From NCBI GenBank assembly GCA_003285105.1, contig CP030158.1, positions 3,454,664 to 3,518,663 of the forward strand: a stretch of 64,000 nt of DNA. The letters run 5' to 3'. A program made the position numbers and the translations under genes. The notes below the pieces were generated by a model that was not told the DNA's origin, did no database searches, and saw only the letters and a program-made list of their open reading frames with translations. Below, piece by piece: positions 40,028-49,065 of the stretch. The DNA is from Roseithermus sacchariphilus. GTDB taxonomy: Bacteria; Bacteroidota; Rhodothermia; Rhodothermales; MEBIC09517. The number at the start of each line of letters is the position of its first letter. Position 1 is the first letter of the stretch.

Positions 40028-40716
40028 GGGGCGTCGTCGGTCTGATCGTCGGAGGACGCGGAGGGGTGGGCGGCTCCGTTGGCCGTCTGCGCTTCCATGG
40101 CCTGGAGCTTGAGCCATTCGGCTCGTTCCTTGCTGAAGGCCGGCTCTCCCAGGATCTCCTCGACCTCGCGCAGGCTGGGCAGCGCCTCCAGCCCGTCGAG
40201 CCCGAAGACGTCCAGAAAGCGCGGGGTGGTACCGTAGAGGAGCGGCCGCCCGAGGGAGTCGCTACGCCCTACGACGTCGATCAGCCCTAGTTCCAGCAGC
40301 TTACGCAGGGCATAGTCCGAGTCCACCCCGCGCACGGCGTCGATCTCCGGCTTGGTCGCCGGCTGCCGGTAGGCCAGGATGGCGAGGGTTTCGAGCAGGC
40401 TGCGCGAGAGCCGTTGCGTCCGCCGGGGGTGGAGGTACGCCTGCACGAAGGGGGCCACGTCGGGCATCGTGGCCATGCGATACCCCCCGCCCCACCGGTA
40501 CAGGCGCAGCACCCGTCCTTCGGCCTCGTAGCCCGCATTCAACGCCTCCACCGCCGCCTCCACGGCGGCGGGGTCCACCGCCGCGCCCGTCACCTCGGCG
40601 ATGACGCCGGCCATGGCCTCCGCGCTCAGGGGTTCATCGGCGGTGAAGACGAGCGCTTCCACCGCCTGCTCGATGAGCCGGGCGTCGAGGGGTGCCTCCG
40701 TTGTGCGATCCTCCAT
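40024..40716 (-). CDS. scpB: Segregation and condensation protein B
   Basis: 230 residues. Winged-helix regions show LIEQAVEALVFTADEPLSAEAMAGVI and LSRSLLETLAILAYRQPATKPEIDAVRGVDSDYALRKLLELGLI, the ScpB signature that binds the ScpA core in the SMC-ScpAB condensin. The C-terminal ~40 residues are charged and disordered. The gene overlaps scpA by one base (TGATG). Confidence 0.95.
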
Positions 40717-41459
40717 CAGCCTGCCTCAGGGGTCAGATCCACGGCGTCCGGGGTGTCTACCCGTTCCAGCTCGAAGTCGTCGATCCGGGCGTGCACGACG
40801 AGCGCCACGCGGCGCAGCCGCGCCAGCTCCAGCACGGCCAGGAAGGTAGCAATGACGTAGGACTTGGTTCGCCGCGCTACGAGCTGCCGGAAGGAAATTC
40901 GCTCGACCTTCGCGAGCACGTCCAGCACGGCGTCGATCTGCTCTTCCACCGTGTACTCGATCCGACGGACGGCGTGGACGGGCTCCTCCTCCGGCGCCTC
41001 GGCCAGCACCCGGCGCAGGGCCGACATCAGCTCGAAGAGGGAGCTATCGACCTCCGGTTCGGGGGCCGCCTCGTCTCCGGGCCGGCCGGCGTTCCCTCGC
41101 ACGAAGTGCTGCGCCCGCCGCTCCCGGCAGGCCTCCAGGTGCTGCGCCGCCTCCTTGTACCGCACGTATTCGAGCAGCCGCTCGACCAGCTCGCGCCGCG
41201 GGTCGACCGGCTCGCCGTCTTCGTCCACCTCGGGCTGAGGCAACAGCATCCGGGCCTTGATGTGGATGAGCAGGGCTGCCATGTAGATGAAATCGCCCAC
41301 CCCGTCGAGGTCGATGCGCTCCATCAACCGCACGTACTCCAGAAACTCGTCCGCGATGGTGGCAATCGGGATGTCGTAGATGTCCAGTTCGTCCCGGCGG
41401 ATGAAGAACAGGAGCAGATCCAGCGGCCCCTCGAATTCTTCGAGTCGAATGCGGTACAT
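40716..41459 (-). CDS. scpA: Segregation and condensation protein A
   Basis: 247 residues, the kleisin subunit of the SMC condensin. N-terminal helices YRIRLEEFEGPLDLLLFFIRRDELDIYDIPIATIADEFLEYV bind the SMC coiled-coil neck; this segment starts at the very first residues, as in all ScpA. The C-terminal winged helix (VERISFRQLVARRTKSYVIATFLAVLELARLRRVAL) contacts the SMC head. Complete and joined to scpB. Confidence 0.95.
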   Translation of the reverse strand: MYRIRLEEFEGPLDLLLFFIRRDELDIYDIPIATIADEFLEYVRLMERIDLDGVGDFIYMAALLIHIKARMLLPQPEVDEDGEPVDPRRELVERLLEYVRYKEAAQHLEACRERRAQHFVRGNAGRPGDEAAPEPEVDSSLFELMSALRRVLAEAPEEEPVHAVRRIEYTVEEQIDAVLDVLAKVERISFRQLVARRTKSYVIATFLAVLELARLRRVALVVHARIDDFELERVDTPDAVDLTPEAG

Positions 41460-41513
41460 GATCGACGGGCGGGGCAGGCGAGCGGGGTAGCGGCAGCGGG
41501 TGCGGGGTGGGCG

Positions 41514-42446
41514 CTAGGCAGCAGCGGAGAGCTGCCGGCGAAACCAGTCCACCGTCTGCGCCAGCCCTTCCTCCAGCGTCACCTGCGGCTCCCAGCCCAG
41601 GACGCGGCGGGCCAGGTCGTATCCCAGCACGCTCCGGCGCTGCTCGCCGGGCTTGCCCTCGGCATGGCGCTCCTCGATGGCCGGGTTTGCCAGGTCGCGG
41701 ATCGCGCGGAACAGCGTGACCACGTCCGTCTCCCGCCCCGTGCCGATGTTGAAGATGCCGCTTTCCGGGTGCTTCAGCGCCGCCAGGTTGGCCCGCACGA
41801 CGTCCCCCACGAAGGTGTAATCGCGCGTTTGCAGCCCGTCTCCGTTGATGAAGGGCTGGATGCCCTTGAGCATCCGCTCGGTAAAGATGGCCACCACGCC
41901 CGCCTCGCCGTGGGGGCTCTGCCGGGGACCGTAGATGTTGGCATACCGCAGCACCACGTACGGGATGCCATACGTCTGCTCGTAGAAGTAGAGGTACTTC
42001 TCGGTGACGAGCTTGGTGATGCCGTAGGGCGACAGCGGCCGCAGCGGATGCGCCTCATCCTGCGGGGTGTACTCCGGCTCGCCGTAAATGGCCCCGCCGG
42101 TCGAAGCGAAGACGACCTTCTTGAGCCCGCTCTGGCGTGCCGCTTCCATCAGGTTGAGGAAGCCGATCACGTTCACATCGGCATCGAAGCGAGGATCGGC
42201 CACGGATTTGCGGACGTCCATCTGCGCCGCGTGGTGGACCAGCACCTCGTAGCGCTCGTCGGCCAGCAGCCGGGCCGCCTCCTCCGAGCGGATGTCCAGC
42301 GGATGAAAGACGGCCGCCTCGGGCACGTTCTCTCGCTGCCCGGAGGACAGGTTGTCGAGGATGTGCACCTCGTGGCCTTCTTCGAGCAGGGCGTCGGCCA
42401 CGTGCGAGCCGATGAAGCCGGCCCCTCCGGTGACGAGGATTTTCAT
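41514..42446 (-). CDS. NAD-dependent sugar-nucleotide epimerase/dehydratase
   Basis: 310 residues, extended SDR family. GxxGxxG in ILVTGGAGFIGSHVADALLE, HHAAQMDVRKSVADP, the catalytic SPYGITKLVTEKYL (Tyr-X3-Lys), and LRYANIYGPRQSPHGEAGVVAIF with GLQTRDYTFVGDVVRA are typical of UDP-glucose 4-epimerase-like GalE or UDP-GlcNAc epimerases. It is shorter than canonical GalE (~340) and could make UDP-galactose, UDP-glucuronate or UDP-xylose derivatives. The long upstream in-frame extension is out of family, so 42446 is used. It supplies precursors to the nearby glycosyltransferases. Confidence 0.88.
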   Translation of the reverse strand: MKILVTGGAGFIGSHVADALLEEGHEVHILDNLSSGQRENVPEAAVFHPLDIRSEEAARLLADERYEVLVHHAAQMDVRKSVADPRFDADVNVIGFLNLMEAARQSGLKKVVFASTGGAIYGEPEYTPQDEAHPLRPLSPYGITKLVTEKYLYFYEQTYGIPYVVLRYANIYGPRQSPHGEAGVVAIFTERMLKGIQPFINGDGLQTRDYTFVGDVVRANLAALKHPESGIFNIGTGRETDVVTLFRAIRDLANPAIEERHAEGKPGEQRRSVLGYDLARRVLGWEPQVTLEEGLAQTVDWFRRQLSAAA

Positions 42447-42507
42447 GAGGGTGTGCAGGAGTTCGTGAACGGGTCTGTGAAACGCGGCCGGGCGTGCGGC
42501 CGCGGGG

Positions 42508-43788
42508 TCATTCCTGGGGAAGGAGCACCACGCTGGAGAGACGCTCCGGATGGAACAGATCTTCGGCCACCTGCCGCACGTCCTCGGCCGTAACGGCATC
42601 GACCTCGGCCAGGACGTCATCCAGCGTCACGTAGCGCTCCAGAAACAGCTCCTGGCGTCCGATGCGCATCATGCGGTTGCTCAGGCTCTCCAGCCCCAGC
42701 ATCACCGAGCCCTTGACCTGGTTTTTCGCCTGATTCAGCATCCGCTTGCTCACAGGCGTCTCGGCGAGCCGCGTCAGCTCGCGCTGGATCAGCTTCCGGG
42801 CGCGATCCACCTTGGACGGGTCGGTGCCCATGTACACGCCAAAGTCGCCGGTGTCGGAATGGAGGTTGACGAACGAGTAGACGCTGTAGCAATAGCCGTA
42901 CTTCTCCCGGATGTTCTGGTTGAGCCGGCTCGACATCCCCCCACCCAGGATGGTGTTGAGCACGGAGAGCGTCATCCGCCGGGGGTCGTGGATGTGGTAG
43001 CTGCGCGTGCCCATGACGAGATGGGCCTGCTGGATGGGCCGGCGCTCGGTGTGATGGGCGGGGGTGTAGGGCGGCACGGGCGTGTGAGTCCGTGCACCGG
43101 GCGCGCGGTCGGCATCCCGGAAGGCCACCTCGGCGAGCGCGACCACGTCCTCGTGCCGGACGTTTCCGGCCGCCGCCAGCACGGTGCGGTCCGGGGTGTA
43201 CTGCCGCTCCAGGTAGTCGAACAGCTGATCGCGGGTGAACGACGGCACGGTGTCGGGAAAGCCGATGATGGGCCGGCCCAGGGCGTGCCCGTCATAGATC
43301 AACGCCTCGAAGCGGTCGAAGATGACCTCCTCCGGCGTATCCTCGTACATCTTCATCTCCTCCAGCACCACCCCTTTCTCCTTCTCGATCTCCTTCTCCG
43401 GGAATTCGGGATGGAGGACCAGGTCGACCACCGTGTCGACGGCGCGGGCCAGATGCTCGTCGAGGGCCCGGGCGTAGTAGCAGGTGTACTCCTTGCTGGT
43501 GAAGGCGTTCAGGTACCCCCCGACGGCTTCCATGCGCTGGGCGATCTGGTGCATGCGGCGCCGGGCGGTGCCCTTGAACACCATGTGCTCGATGAAATGG
43601 CTGATGCCGCTCTCCTCGGCCCGTTCGTCCCGGCTGCCGGTGAACACCCAGGCTCCCACGGCGATCGAGCGCATGGCGGGGATCGTCTCCGTCACGACGC
43701 GCACGCCGTTCTTGAGCGTCGTCTTGGTGAAGGCCGGATAGACCGGCTCGATGATCGTGTTCGTCGTCTTTGGCTTCATCGTGTCCAT
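42508..43788 (-). CDS. M16-family zinc metalloprotease (processing-peptidase-like)
   Basis: 426 residues, complete single M16 unit. The inverted zinc motif HFIEH is at residues 64-68 (GISHFIEHMVFKGTARR), with the downstream Glu in VDTVVDLVLHPEFPEKEIEKEKGVVLEEM. The inactive C-terminal domain carries SYHIHDPRRMTLSVLNTILGGGMSSRLNQNIREKYGYCYSVYSFV, the pattern of mitochondrial-processing-peptidase-like bacterial proteins (PqqL/YmxG type). Bacterial homologues digest peptides in the cytoplasm or periplasm; no signal peptide is seen. Follows pnp in the same direction, as in many bacteria. The upstream 284-base gap contains a 21-bp tandem repeat. Confidence 0.93.
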   Translation of the reverse strand: MDTMKPKTTNTIIEPVYPAFTKTTLKNGVRVVTETIPAMRSIAVGAWVFTGSRDERAEESGISHFIEHMVFKGTARRRMHQIAQRMEAVGGYLNAFTSKEYTCYYARALDEHLARAVDTVVDLVLHPEFPEKEIEKEKGVVLEEMKMYEDTPEEVIFDRFEALIYDGHALGRPIIGFPDTVPSFTRDQLFDYLERQYTPDRTVLAAAGNVRHEDVVALAEVAFRDADRAPGARTHTPVPPYTPAHHTERRPIQQAHLVMGTRSYHIHDPRRMTLSVLNTILGGGMSSRLNQNIREKYGYCYSVYSFVNLHSDTGDFGVYMGTDPSKVDRARKLIQRELTRLAETPVSKRMLNQAKNQVKGSVMLGLESLSNRMMRIGRQELFLERYVTLDDVLAEVDAVTAEDVRQVAEDLFHPERLSSVVLLPQE

Positions 43789-43863
43789 GAAAGATACCGC
43801 ATCCGAAGAGCGGGCGGAGGCCCTGCCGGTGGCAGAACGAGGCCTGGCGGGGCCTGGCTACAG

Positions 43864-43967
43864 CCCTCGAAAAGCGAGCTATGGCCCTCGAAAAGCGAGC
43901 TATGGCCCTCGAAAAGCGAGCTATGGCCCTCGAAAAGCGAGCTATGGCCCTCGAAAAGCGAAAGGCG
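43864..43967. repeat. Tandem repeat, 21-bp unit, five copies
   Basis: Identical units start at 43864, 43885, 43906, 43927 and 43948 (the fifth is cut short). Each has the core CTCGAAAAGCGAG, a small hairpin with a 4-bp stem, followed by CTATGGC. It lies between pnp and the M16 protease gene and does not encode a recognisable peptide on the coding strand. Probably slipped-strand expansion. Confidence 0.95.
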
Positions 43968-43991
43968 AGAGCACGGATGCCCCCGCCTTTC
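43960..43991 (-). terminator. Possible pnp transcription terminator
   Basis: Perfect 8-bp stem GAAAGGCG / CGCCTTTC with a 16-base loop, about 80 bases beyond the pnp stop. It is followed on the minus strand by GCTTTTCG. The U-tract is short and the position overlaps the first tandem-repeat unit, so read-through to the protease is likely. Confidence 0.55.
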
Positions 43992-44072
43992 AGCGTCTTC
44001 GTAGGGGACGGGTCGTCTACCCGAAACGCACCGGGGAGATCCGGACCACGCTCCGGCAACCCGGGGCAGGCG

Positions 44073-46364
44073 TCAGTCTTCGCGGCGTCCGCCCCGCTCG
44101 CCCCGGCCGCCCCGCTCGCCACGGCCGCCGCGACCGCCACGGCCACTCCGGCCGCCGCCGCTGCCGCCGCGTCGGCGCTCACCCTCGCTCCGGCGCCCCT
44201 CGCCGTTGGCGCTGCCGCCTTCGGGCCTGGGCAGGAACGGCTTGCGGCTGAGCCGCAGCTTGCCGTCGCTCCGCACCTCGATGAGCTGGACCTTCACCTT
44301 GTCGCCGACCTGGAGGTAATCCTCCACTTTCTCGACGTAGCCGTGGTCCAGTTCTGAGATGTGCAGCAGGCCTTCCTTGCCAGGCAGGATCTCGATGATG
44401 GCCCCGAAGGACTGCAGCGCCCGCACGGTGCCCTCGTAGACCTCGCCGACCTCCGGCACCGTCACGATGGCACGGATCAGCGCGAGGGCGGCTTCGGCCT
44501 TCTCCTGGCTGGTCGCCGCGATGGTGACGTAGCCGAGGCCGTCGCGCTCCTCGATGTTGATGGACGTATCGGTCTCCCGCTGGATGCCCTGGATGACCTT
44601 GCCGCCGGGACCGATCACGGCACCGATGAACTCGGGGTCGATGGTGATCTGGGTCAGGCGCGGTGCGTACCTGGACAGCTCGGGGCGCGGCGCCGCCAGG
44701 GTCTGCTCCATGATGTCCAGGATGTGATGCCGCCCTTCCCGCGCCTGCAACAGCGCCTTCATCATGATCTCGCGCGAGAGCCCGGCGATCTTGATGTCCA
44801 TCTGGCAGGCCGTGATCCCGTCCCGCGTCCCGGTCAGCTTGAAGTCCATGTCGCCGAGGTGGTCCTCCGTGCCGAGGATGTCACTCAGGACCGCCGTGCG
44901 CCGGCCGTCCGAGATCAGCCCCATCGCCACGCCGGCCACCGCTTTGCGGACCGGCACGCCGGCATCCATGAGCGCCAGCGACCCCGAACACACGGACGCC
45001 ATCGACGAGGAGCCGTTGGACTCCAGCACGTCGGCATTGACGCGGATCGTGTAGGGAAACTCGTCGATGCTGGGCAACACGCTCGACAGGGCGCGCTCGG
45101 CCAGGTAGCCGTGCCCGATCTCCCGGCGGCTGGCGCCCCGCAGGAACTTGGCCTCGCCCGTACAGAACGGCGGGAAGTTGTAGTGCAGGTAGAACGTCTT
45201 GTCCGTCGTGTCGAAGATCTGATCGACCGGCTGCACGTCCTTGGCCGTGCCGAGCGTGACGGAGGCGAGCACCTGCGTCTCGCCGCGGGTGAAGATGGCC
45301 GAGCCGTGCACGCGCGGCAGGTAGCCCGTCTCACACCAGATCGGCCGGATCTCGTCGAGGCGGCGACCGTCGAGGCGACGGCCCTCGGCCAGGATCATCT
45401 CCCGCATCACCTCCTTCTCGACGACGGCCACGGCATCCCGGATCTGCTGCGCCGTGAAGCCGTCCTCGGTGGCCGCGGCCAGCGCCCCGGTCTCCGGGTC
45501 GGCCGGGCCGAGGAGCTGCTCGCAGGCGTAATCCTTGATCGCGCTGATCCCCTCGTAAAACGCCTGCTTCTCGTAGGGCCGGCGGATGTGCTCGCTCAGC
45601 CGATCCTGCACCAGCGCCCGGACGCGCTCGACGAGCGCGGCGGGTTCGGTCGTGGTGGTGTATTCGAAGGGCGTGACCTTGCCGTACTTGGCGACGAGTT
45701 CGTGCTGGGCGGCGCAGAGCTTCTTGATCGCCTCGTGGGCGATCTCCAGCGCCTCCAGCATCTCCTCCTCGCTGATCTCCTTCATCTCCCCTTCCACCAT
45801 CACGATGGCGTCGGCCTTGCCGGACACGACGAGGTCGATATCTCCCGCCTCCGTCTGCTCGATCGTGGGGTTGACGATGTATTCCCCGTCGACACGCCCG
45901 ATTCGCACCTGGGCGATGGGGCCGTCGAAGGGGGCGCCGGCCAGCATCAGCGCGGCCGAGGCACCGTTGCCGGCCAGCACGTCGGCGTCGTACCGATCAT
46001 CGGCCGAGATCACGTAGGCGATGATCTGGACTTCGTGGTAGAACCCGTCCGGAAACAGCGGCCGGATGGAGCGGTCCACCAGCCGGGAGGCCAGCACCTC
46101 CTTGTCGGTGGGACGGCCTTCTCGCTTGATGAACCCGCCGGGGATCCGCCCGCCGGCGGAAAACTTCTCCCGGTAGTCGACCGTCAGCGGGAAGAAGCTC
46201 TGCCCCTCCCGGATGTCTTTGGACAGCACGGCGGTGCAGAGCACCATCGTGTCCCCCAGGCGCACGACGACGGAGCCGTTGGCCTGTTTGGCGAGACGTC
46301 CCGTCTCGAATTGCAGTACGCGCCCGGGCGCGAATTCCACTTCATGCAGAATGGCTTGTGACAT
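44073..46364 (-). CDS. pnp: Polyribonucleotide nucleotidyltransferase
   Basis: 763 residues, full-length PNPase for 3'-5' phosphorolysis of mRNA. Two RNase PH domains (1-~240 and ~310-540; RPLFPDGF, GEAKFLRGASRREIGHG), an intervening all-alpha domain, then KH (IDPEFIGAVIGPGGKVIQGIQ) and S1 (VYEGTVRALQSFGAIIEILPG, EGLLHISELDHG) domains. The C-terminal tail (~700-763) is an unusual Gly/Arg-rich RGG-like stretch (GRSGRGGRGGRGERGGRG), expected to bind RNA. RBS GAAGAGG precedes ATG 46364. The order rpsO-pnp is the classical one. Confidence 0.97.
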   Translation of the reverse strand: MSQAILHEVEFAPGRVLQFETGRLAKQANGSVVVRLGDTMVLCTAVLSKDIREGQSFFPLTVDYREKFSAGGRIPGGFIKREGRPTDKEVLASRLVDRSIRPLFPDGFYHEVQIIAYVISADDRYDADVLAGNGASAALMLAGAPFDGPIAQVRIGRVDGEYIVNPTIEQTEAGDIDLVVSGKADAIVMVEGEMKEISEEEMLEALEIAHEAIKKLCAAQHELVAKYGKVTPFEYTTTTEPAALVERVRALVQDRLSEHIRRPYEKQAFYEGISAIKDYACEQLLGPADPETGALAAATEDGFTAQQIRDAVAVVEKEVMREMILAEGRRLDGRRLDEIRPIWCETGYLPRVHGSAIFTRGETQVLASVTLGTAKDVQPVDQIFDTTDKTFYLHYNFPPFCTGEAKFLRGASRREIGHGYLAERALSSVLPSIDEFPYTIRVNADVLESNGSSSMASVCSGSLALMDAGVPVRKAVAGVAMGLISDGRRTAVLSDILGTEDHLGDMDFKLTGTRDGITACQMDIKIAGLSREIMMKALLQAREGRHHILDIMEQTLAAPRPELSRYAPRLTQITIDPEFIGAVIGPGGKVIQGIQRETDTSINIEERDGLGYVTIAATSQEKAEAALALIRAIVTVPEVGEVYEGTVRALQSFGAIIEILPGKEGLLHISELDHGYVEKVEDYLQVGDKVKVQLIEVRSDGKLRLSRKPFLPRPEGGSANGEGRRSEGERRRGGSGGGRSGRGGRGGRGERGGRGERGGRRED

Positions 46365-46525
46365 GTTCCTCTTCGCTACTCACAGCATCCGATGACCTTC
46401 CCGAGACGCCCTCTGGGCCGTCTGTTGGCCGGGAAGCGGGCAAGCCGGCGGCCGGACGATCCGTACCCACCGGCGCAGGAGCCCGTGTCGATCGTGATAG
46501 GTGAAATGAAACGGTTAGCAAATAT

Positions 46526-46562
46526 GGCAGCGGCATCCTCCTCGGAGAGGGATGCCGCTGCC
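46526..46562 (-). terminator. rpsO terminator-like hairpin
   Basis: 12-bp stem GGCAGCGGCATC / GATGCCGCTGCC with a 13-base loop, directly at the rpsO stop (46572). It is followed by ATATTT on the minus strand rather than a long T-run. Such a structure between rpsO and pnp commonly gives partial termination and RNA processing. Confidence 0.75.
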
Positions 46563-46571
46563 ACGTCGTGG

Positions 46572-46838
46572 TTATTTCCGAATGCCCAGTTCGCGGATGA
46601 TGGTGCGATACCGCTCGACGTCCTGCTCCTGCACGTAATTGAGCAGGCGCCGGCGCTTGCCGACCAGCTTGAGCAACCCGCGCCGCGTGGAGTGGTCCTT
46701 CGGATGGGTTTTGAGGTGCTCGGTGAGCTCGTTGATCCGGGCCGAGAAGATGGCGATCTGCACTTCCGGCGTGCCGGTGTCGCGCTCGTGCTTCCCGAAC
46801 TGGGCCACGAGCGCTTCCTTCTGTTCCTTGGTGATCAT
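46572..46838 (-). CDS. rpsO: 30S ribosomal protein S15
   Basis: 88 residues, standard. The four-helix S15 pattern is intact: [47 protein letters not shown], and [14 protein letters not shown]. It binds the 16S rRNA three-way junction early in 30S assembly. RBS AAAGAGGAT precedes the ATG. Last gene of the rimP-to-rpsO run before pnp. Confidence 0.98.
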   Translation of the reverse strand: MITKEQKEALVAQFGKHERDTGTPEVQIAIFSARINELTEHLKTHPKDHSTRRGLLKLVGKRRRLLNYVQEQDVERYRTIIRELGIRK

Positions 46839-46904
46839 GGATCCTCTTTAGATGCTACGATGCTAAAGGAGACGAAACAACGCCACACGGTGCGGCGCGG
46901 GCCG

Positions 46905-47837
46905 TTAAGATACGGCGTCTAGAACGTCGAGTGAACGCGCGCGATCCCGCGAAAGTTGCTCGACCAGCCCCTCCAACGACGCAAAGCGGCGTTCGTCCCG
47001 GAGCCGCTCGACGAATTCTACGCGAAGTTGCCGGCCGTAGAGGTCGCCCTCGAACTCGAACAGGTGCACTTCGGGGCGCAGCGCGGTTCCGTCGAAGGTG
47101 GGCCGCTGCCCGATGTTCATCATCCCGCCCCGCCAGCTCCCGTCCGGCAGGCGGACGCGGACGGCGTAGACGCCAGTCCGGGGCAGGATCTTGCGCGGAT
47201 GCGTCGGCCGGAGGTTGGCCGTCGGGAAGCCGATGGTGCGGCCCCGACGATCCCCTTCGACGACGAGCCCGTCGAAGCTGTAGCGCCGCCCCAGCAGCGC
47301 CGCCGCGGTGCGGACGTCGCCGGCCTCCAGGGCGCGCCGGATCTCGGTGGAGGACACCACCTCCTGCTCCACGATCTGCGCCGGAATCACGTGCACGGCG
47401 AAGCCCAACCGCCGCCCCAGGTCCTCCAGCAGGGCGTGCCCCCCTTCCCGGTTGTGCCCGAACCCGTGATCGTAGCCGACCACCACCTCCTGCATCCCGA
47501 TCCGGCCGACCAGGATCTGCTCGACGAACTCGGCCGCTCCGAGCCGGGAAAAAGCATGGGTGAAGGGGATCACGATGAACCGATCCAGCCCGAGTTGCTC
47601 GCAGATCTCGGCCCGCTCGTCGATCGTGGTGAGCAGCGGCACGGCCTCGCCCCGGACGACCTCCCGCGGGTGCGGGTCGAAGCTGACGACCACGCTGCGC
47701 CCGGCGTGCGACCGGGCCCGGTCGATGAGATACCGGATGAGCACCTGATGCCCCCGGTGCACCCCGTCGAACGTCCCGACCGTCACGAACGAGGCGGGAT
47801 CGCGGGTGATCTGATCGAGTCCGTACTCCCGCTTCAT
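46905..47837 (-). CDS. ribF: Bifunctional riboflavin kinase / FAD synthetase
   Basis: 310 residues. The N-terminal nucleotidyltransferase domain (FAD synthetase) has VTVGTFDGVHRGHQVLIRYL and VSFDPHPREVV. The C-terminal riboflavin kinase domain has RGRTIGFPTANLRPTHPRKILP (the ATP/flavin loop) and EVHLFEFEGDLYGRQLRVEFVERLRDE. It makes FMN and FAD from riboflavin. The ATG overlaps the truB stop (ATGA). Inclusion in the rimP-pnp operon is common in Bacteroidota and Proteobacteria. Confidence 0.96.
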   Translation of the reverse strand: MKREYGLDQITRDPASFVTVGTFDGVHRGHQVLIRYLIDRARSHAGRSVVVSFDPHPREVVRGEAVPLLTTIDERAEICEQLGLDRFIVIPFTHAFSRLGAAEFVEQILVGRIGMQEVVVGYDHGFGHNREGGHALLEDLGRRLGFAVHVIPAQIVEQEVVSSTEIRRALEAGDVRTAAALLGRRYSFDGLVVEGDRRGRTIGFPTANLRPTHPRKILPRTGVYAVRVRLPDGSWRGGMMNIGQRPTFDGTALRPEVHLFEFEGDLYGRQLRVEFVERLRDERRFASLEGLVEQLSRDRARSLDVLDAVS

Positions 47838-48577
47838 GACGACTCGGCCTCACGCCGGCGGCGGGCTTCTTCCTCCAGCAGCGGGATCGTCCAGGCGTCG
47901 GCCACGCGGTAGGGGCCGATGGCGGTCCGCCGCAGCGCGACCAGATGCGCCCCCACCCCCAGCCGCTCGCCGACGTCGTGCGCCAGGCTGCGGATGTAGG
48001 TTCCTTTGGAGCACGTCACCTCGAACGACACGTCCGGCCCTTCCCATCCTGTCCATTCGAAGCGGTCGATCGTGACGGTCCGCGCCGGCACGTCCACCGT
48101 CTCGCCACGGCGCGCCTTCCGGTAGAGCCGCTCCCCGCCCACCTTGATGGCCGAGTACAGCGGTGGTACCTGCCGGATCTCTCCCAGAAACGCCGGCCGG
48201 ACCGCCTCCAGGTCTGCCCGCGTCAGATGCGTCCAGTCCGCCCGCTCGATGACGTCGGTCTCGGCGTCGTAGGACGGCGTCACTTCGCCCAGGCGCAGGG
48301 TGCCGGTGTAGACCTTCTTCAGCCCCATGACCTGCTCCATGAGCTTTGTCGCCCGCCCGACCAGGCAGATCAGCAACCCCGTCGCCATCGGGTCCAGCGT
48401 GCCGGCGTGGCCGATCTTGCGCACGCCGAGAACCCGGCGGAGCTTTCGGATGACGTCGAACGAACTCCAGCCGGCCGGCTTGTCTATCAGCCACACCGCC
48501 CGCTCCAGGGACGCGGGCCAGGCGGGATAACCGACGATGAGGTCTTCAGGGATGGACACGACAGCAGCAGCTTCCAC
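47834..48577 (-). CDS. truB: tRNA pseudouridine(55) synthase
   Basis: 247 residues, the TruB core without the long C-terminal PUA domain, which is typical of the smaller bacterial form. It makes psi55 in the T-loop of most tRNAs. The catalytic Asp is in HAGTLDPMATGLLICLVG, preceded by IDKPAGWSSFDVIRKLRR, with VPPLYSAIKVGGERLYRKARRGE and CSKGTYIRSLAHDVGERLG downstream. The start may be GTG 48577 or GTG 48559; the conserved domain begins after either, and neither has a strong Shine-Dalgarno. Confidence 0.95.
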   Translation of the reverse strand: MEAAAVVSIPEDLIVGYPAWPASLERAVWLIDKPAGWSSFDVIRKLRRVLGVRKIGHAGTLDPMATGLLICLVGRATKLMEQVMGLKKVYTGTLRLGEVTPSYDAETDVIERADWTHLTRADLEAVRPAFLGEIRQVPPLYSAIKVGGERLYRKARRGETVDVPARTVTIDRFEWTGWEGPDVSFEVTCSKGTYIRSLAHDVGERLGVGAHLVALRRTAIGPYRVADAWTIPLLEEEARRRREAESS

Positions 48578-48606
48578 CGGAACACACCGACCGGGCCGGG
48601 AGCGCG

Positions 48607-48978
48607 TCAGGACTCGCCGCGACGCTCGCGCTCGGCCCGGATGCGTTTGAAGAGATCTTCCATCTTCTGCGCCTCCTCGAGCGTCTCGTCCAGGAAGAAC
48701 CGCAACTCCGGCATCTTGCGCATCTGGTGGCGAATGCGCTGGGCCAGGGCCGCCCGGATCTTCGGGTTGAGCTCGTCCAAGCGTCGCAGCGCCGCCTCGC
48801 GGTGGGCCTTGTCCGCCCCGAACACGCTCACGTACACGTAGGCGATCGAGAGGTCCCGGGTCACACGCACGTGCGTCACCGTGACCATCGGCTGGATCTG
48901 CTCGCTGAACTCGGTATTGAGGAGATCGGCGACGTCGCGCTGGATCAGCTTGGCGATGCGCTCGGTGCGAATACTCAT
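48607..48978 (-). CDS. rbfA: Ribosome-binding factor A
   Basis: 123 residues. Small KH-like 30S maturation factor that acts on the 16S 5' end. Conserved pattern RTERIAKLIQRDVADLLNTEF, VTVTHVRVTRDLSIAYVYVSVFG and RMRKMPELRFFLDETLEEAQKMEDLF-like end (here HQMRKMPELRFFLDETLEEA). Complete. 88 bases after infB, across a heptamer inverted repeat. Confidence 0.96.
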   Translation of the reverse strand: MSIRTERIAKLIQRDVADLLNTEFSEQIQPMVTVTHVRVTRDLSIAYVYVSVFGADKAHREAALRRLDELNPKIRAALAQRIRHQMRKMPELRFFLDETLEEAQKMEDLFKRIRAERERRGES

Positions 48979-48994
48979 GGGTCCGGGGCTTTCC

Positions 48995-49052
48995 GCCGTC
49001 AGCGGTCAGCGATCAGTATCAGGGCCAGAAAGCTGACGGCTGAAAGCTGACC
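48995..49052. repeat. Heptamer-periodic inverted repeat between infB and rbfA
   Basis: GCCGTCAGC (48995-49003) and its complement GCTGACGGC (49032-49040) flank a loop. On each side TCAGC-type words recur every seven bases (GTCAGCG, GTCAGCG, ATCAGTA; mirrored by AGCTGAC, GGCTGAA, AGCTGAC). This makes a strongly foldable element of about 58 bases inside the operon. Confidence 0.85.
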
Positions 49053-49065
49053 ACCGACGGCTCAA

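Noticed and set aside
43864-43967. CRISPR array
   Set aside because: The units are contiguous with no spacers, and no cas gene is near; it is a plain tandem repeat.
43751-44357. Plus-strand ORFs encoding a repeated MALEKRA or YGPRKAS peptide
   Set aside because: They arise from the 21-bp repeat (a multiple of three) and run antisense into pnp; no start site or conservation is expected.
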